A DNA stretch of 64,000 nucleotides from contig NZ_JAUSZA010000001.1 in assembly GCF_030817215.1 (NCBI RefSeq), positions 2,454,501 through 2,518,500 on the forward strand, read 5' to 3'. Source of the stretch: Paenibacillus sp. V4I3 (GTDB lineage: Bacteria > Bacillota > Bacilli > Paenibacillales > NBRC-103111). Below are positions 62,525 to 64,000 of this stretch, one piece after another (positions within the stretch are counted from its first letter, which is position 1; each line of letters starts with the position of its first letter). The notes under the pieces were generated by a model. It ran no database searches. It was not told the origin of the DNA and worked only from the letters and a program-made list of their open reading frames with translations. Both the position numbers and the translations under genes were made by a program.

Positions 62525-63319
62525 TCAATTCAACAACGCAATCATCTGATACACCTCGCGATGATCGCCGGGGAGCAAGTAATTGGCGACTTTGAGCTGG
62601 GAGGAACCATCGCCATCAAGGAACAGCCCATCTACAAGCTGTCCATTTCCAACCTGCTCTTGAACAGCTGTGCGGAACTGCTCTCCGGTGCATGGCGTTG
62701 GAGCCACGACTAGATAAACGTTGTTATTCCTGTCGTAGACGATACCTGATCGCATGCGCTTCTCATTAATGAGAGGCATCTCTTCCGCTATCGCTTGGTC
62801 CACCCATCCGTCTGGATTCGTAAGTCCCATGCTCACGCCTCCCTGCGCCCAATAATGAGCGCGATCCATTACCTTCAGCTCGTCCGCATGTTCAACGACT
62901 TGAATGGTGAAGGTTTGAGCCTTCTCATCCCATACGAGCGTTCCCCGCTTGCGGTCAATATTGAACCAGCCAGAGCCGTAATCGCCAGGTTCTCCTTTGA
63001 CGGGACGATCATTAATGACAGCGATGCTAAGGAGATTGCCCTGCCAGAAAAACCCGCCGTTAATCCCATTTTCCGGCCTTTCTGTCACATTGCCTGTAAT
63101 TGCCTTCAGCCCAATGTTCCGTGGTGGAGTCCGAATACTATGAAGCGTAACACCGTTACTAGCTTGGTTGATGCTATATTCGGAAACAGGGAGGTTTGGC
63201 GGTGGCTTCACCTTTACATGAGTTCCCCAGATGATGGTCCATATCAAACTAGTTATCATAATAAGGAGATAGATGAGTAGGTGGGCTGCATTCATTTTTA
63301 CAAGTCGTAACATGTACAT
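62525..63319 (-). CDS. Phosphodiester glycosidase family protein
   Basis: 264 residues with one N-terminal membrane anchor (LLIYLLIMITSLIWTIIW), so exported or anchored. The NAGPA/phosphodiester glycosidase domain is shown by GINGGFFWQGNLLSIAVIND and by GQLVDGLFLDGDGSSQLKV near the C-terminus. Members hydrolyse phosphodiester-linked sugars, for example in envelope polymers; the exact substrate is unknown. GGAG lies 7 nt before ATG 63319. Confidence 0.88.
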   Translation of the reverse strand: MYMLRLVKMNAAHLLIYLLIMITSLIWTIIWGTHVKVKPPPNLPVSEYSINQASNGVTLHSIRTPPRNIGLKAITGNVTERPENGINGGFFWQGNLLSIAVINDRPVKGEPGDYGSGWFNIDRKRGTLVWDEKAQTFTIQVVEHADELKVMDRAHYWAQGGVSMGLTNPDGWVDQAIAEEMPLINEKRMRSGIVYDRNNNVYLVVAPTPCTGEQFRTAVQEQVGNGQLVDGLFLDGDGSSQLKVANYLLPGDHREVYQMIALLN

Positions 63320-63392
63320 GGGGCAACTCCTATTCTCTTAAATCAGATCCTTTCTATGAGTCTATGGAATTAAATTTCGAATTATGCTTGTA

Positions 63393-63446
63393 AATAAAAA
63401 AACAGTTGAGCGGGAGGATCAGATCCCGTTCAACTGTTTTTTTATT
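63393..63446. terminator. Terminator hairpin of the partial minus-strand gene
   Basis: AAAAAACAGTTGA pairs with TCAACTGTTTTTTT, with an inner CGGGA/TCCCG stem. The A-rich left arm is the T run of the minus strand, directly after the stop of the gene at 63442; the plus strand also has a T run. Confidence 0.9.
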
Positions 63447-64000
63447 TAAAATCGCCTAGTAAATAATTGTAGAAGGGTTCGTCCACCCAGAACTTGTAGG
63501 AGTCGACGTTCATGCTGGCGTTGATTTTCTTTAAACCAGTAACGACATCGTCAGATTTATCGCTGAGGGAGAAGGACTGGGCATAATAATGGCCTTTACT
63601 GACTTTATTATTAGCAATTACTTTGTAGTCTTTCACATCGGTTAATGAATAGTAGAGTGGCTGCCACCAGGAAGAATAAATGAGTCCTGTCTCGTCTTTA
63701 CTGTTCTTTTTAGCATATTGGAAAATGACCTGCTGGAACTTGTTCTTTTGCTCGGCGTTCTCGAATTCGAACTCAATGTCGTATTCCTTGGCGTACGCTA
63801 TGAAATTGCCGTTCTCGATTTGGACGACTTGATAATCGTCGGATTGTGTCGGCTCGCCCCATTCCTTCAGATAGATGAAGGCAGACGTTTTGGGCTCCAG
63901 CTGTACTTTCGCCTGGATGTTCTCGCTGCGCAGCAGTCCGATTAACTGAATCGCATGCGTAATGTCAGAATGTCCATAGGTGAGAGAGAGCTTTGGATCA
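63442..64000 (-). CDS. Unknown protein, C-terminal part (runs off the window)
   Basis: The minus-strand frame is open from the right edge to TAA at 63442, about 186 residues, with no ATG, GTG or TTG before residue V123, so the start lies outside. The sequence is soluble and Tyr/Asn-rich, with a Glu-Phe-Glu stretch and ends FWVDEPFYNYLLGDFK. No signal, membrane helix or recognised motif in the visible part. It may be a surface or lipoprotein, but this is not shown. Confidence 0.65.
   Translation of the reverse strand, partial: DPKLSLTYGHSDITHAIQLIGLLRSENIQAKVQLEPKTSAFIYLKEWGEPTQSDDYQVVQIENGNFIAYAKEYDIEFEFENAEQKNKFQQVIFQYAKKNSKDETGLIYSSWWQPLYYSLTDVKDYKVIANNKVSKGHYYAQSFSLSDKSDDVVTGLKKINASMNVDSYKFWVDEPFYNYLLGDFK

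Noticed and set aside
62477..62713. Plus-strand frame overlapping the phosphodiester glycosidase
   Set aside because: Shadow of the conserved C-terminal glycosidase sequence on the minus strand.

Overview
The window looks like chromosome of a spore-forming Firmicute of the Paenibacillaceae, most likely Paenibacillus or a close relative. The evidence is inferred from content: LplB/YtcP-type sugar permeases with very long lipoprotein binding proteins, YesM/YesN two-component regulators, PrkA, a short AbrB, AGGAGG ribosome sites, many TTG/GTG starts, and dense hairpin terminators. No rRNA, tRNA, CRISPR array, prophage or intact insertion sequence was seen.

Layout. 1-1869 is the end of a branched-chain amino-acid ABC transporter operon (livM partial, livG, livF). 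2238-8368 is a complete azole-forming (TOMM) bacteriocin cluster of the heterocycloanthracin/sonorensin type: a 93-residue precursor whose core is almost only Cys-His-Asn repeats, an ocin-ThiF-like leader-binding protein, a fused cyclodehydratase with YcaO domain, and a two-domain SagB-type dehydrogenase. 8597-9369 is a short decayed stretch. 9493-19325 is a carbohydrate locus: a ROK repressor facing an operon of two TIM-barrel isomerases, two permeases, a binding lipoprotein and three oxidoreductases. 19754-36060 is a larger plant-glycan locus: uronate isomerase-like enzyme, permeases, two paralogous binding lipoproteins, a frameshifted glycosidase-like gene, a Gfo/Idh/MocA oxidoreductase, GH31, YesN/YesM regulators (the kinase frameshifted) and GH95.

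36290-43937 holds prkA, small membrane or low-complexity proteins, a glycosyltransferase, a PerR-box-controlled flavoprotein/glutaredoxin/peroxiredoxin operon, an AbrB regulator and a coiled-coil protein. 44068-47376 is the ATP-grasp/alpha-E/transglutaminase operon, divergent from a chemoreceptor-like protein with unusual topology. 50065-55886 carries a hemerythrin-like protein, a repeat-rich intergenic block, TrhO and a large hybrid sensor kinase. 56145-62493 ends in an NAD salvage group (Nudix/NrtR-like, pncA, nadE, pncB). 62525-64000 has a phosphodiester glycosidase and a partial unknown gene, both on the minus strand.

The most interesting observation is a 36-nt motif repeated upstream of four transcription units in the second sugar locus (19658, 20968, 24835, 26596), always 58 or 59 nt ahead of a -10-like hexamer. 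I infer it is the operator of the YesN-type activator encoded in the same locus. Other notable items are the Cys-His-Asn bacteriocin core, three +1 frameshifts within 7 kb of the sugar locus, a thioredoxin-reductase-like protein with altered pyridine-nucleotide motifs, and a candidate structured leader with terminator before the uronate isomerase-like gene. All calls come from reading the sequence by eye; no database search was run.
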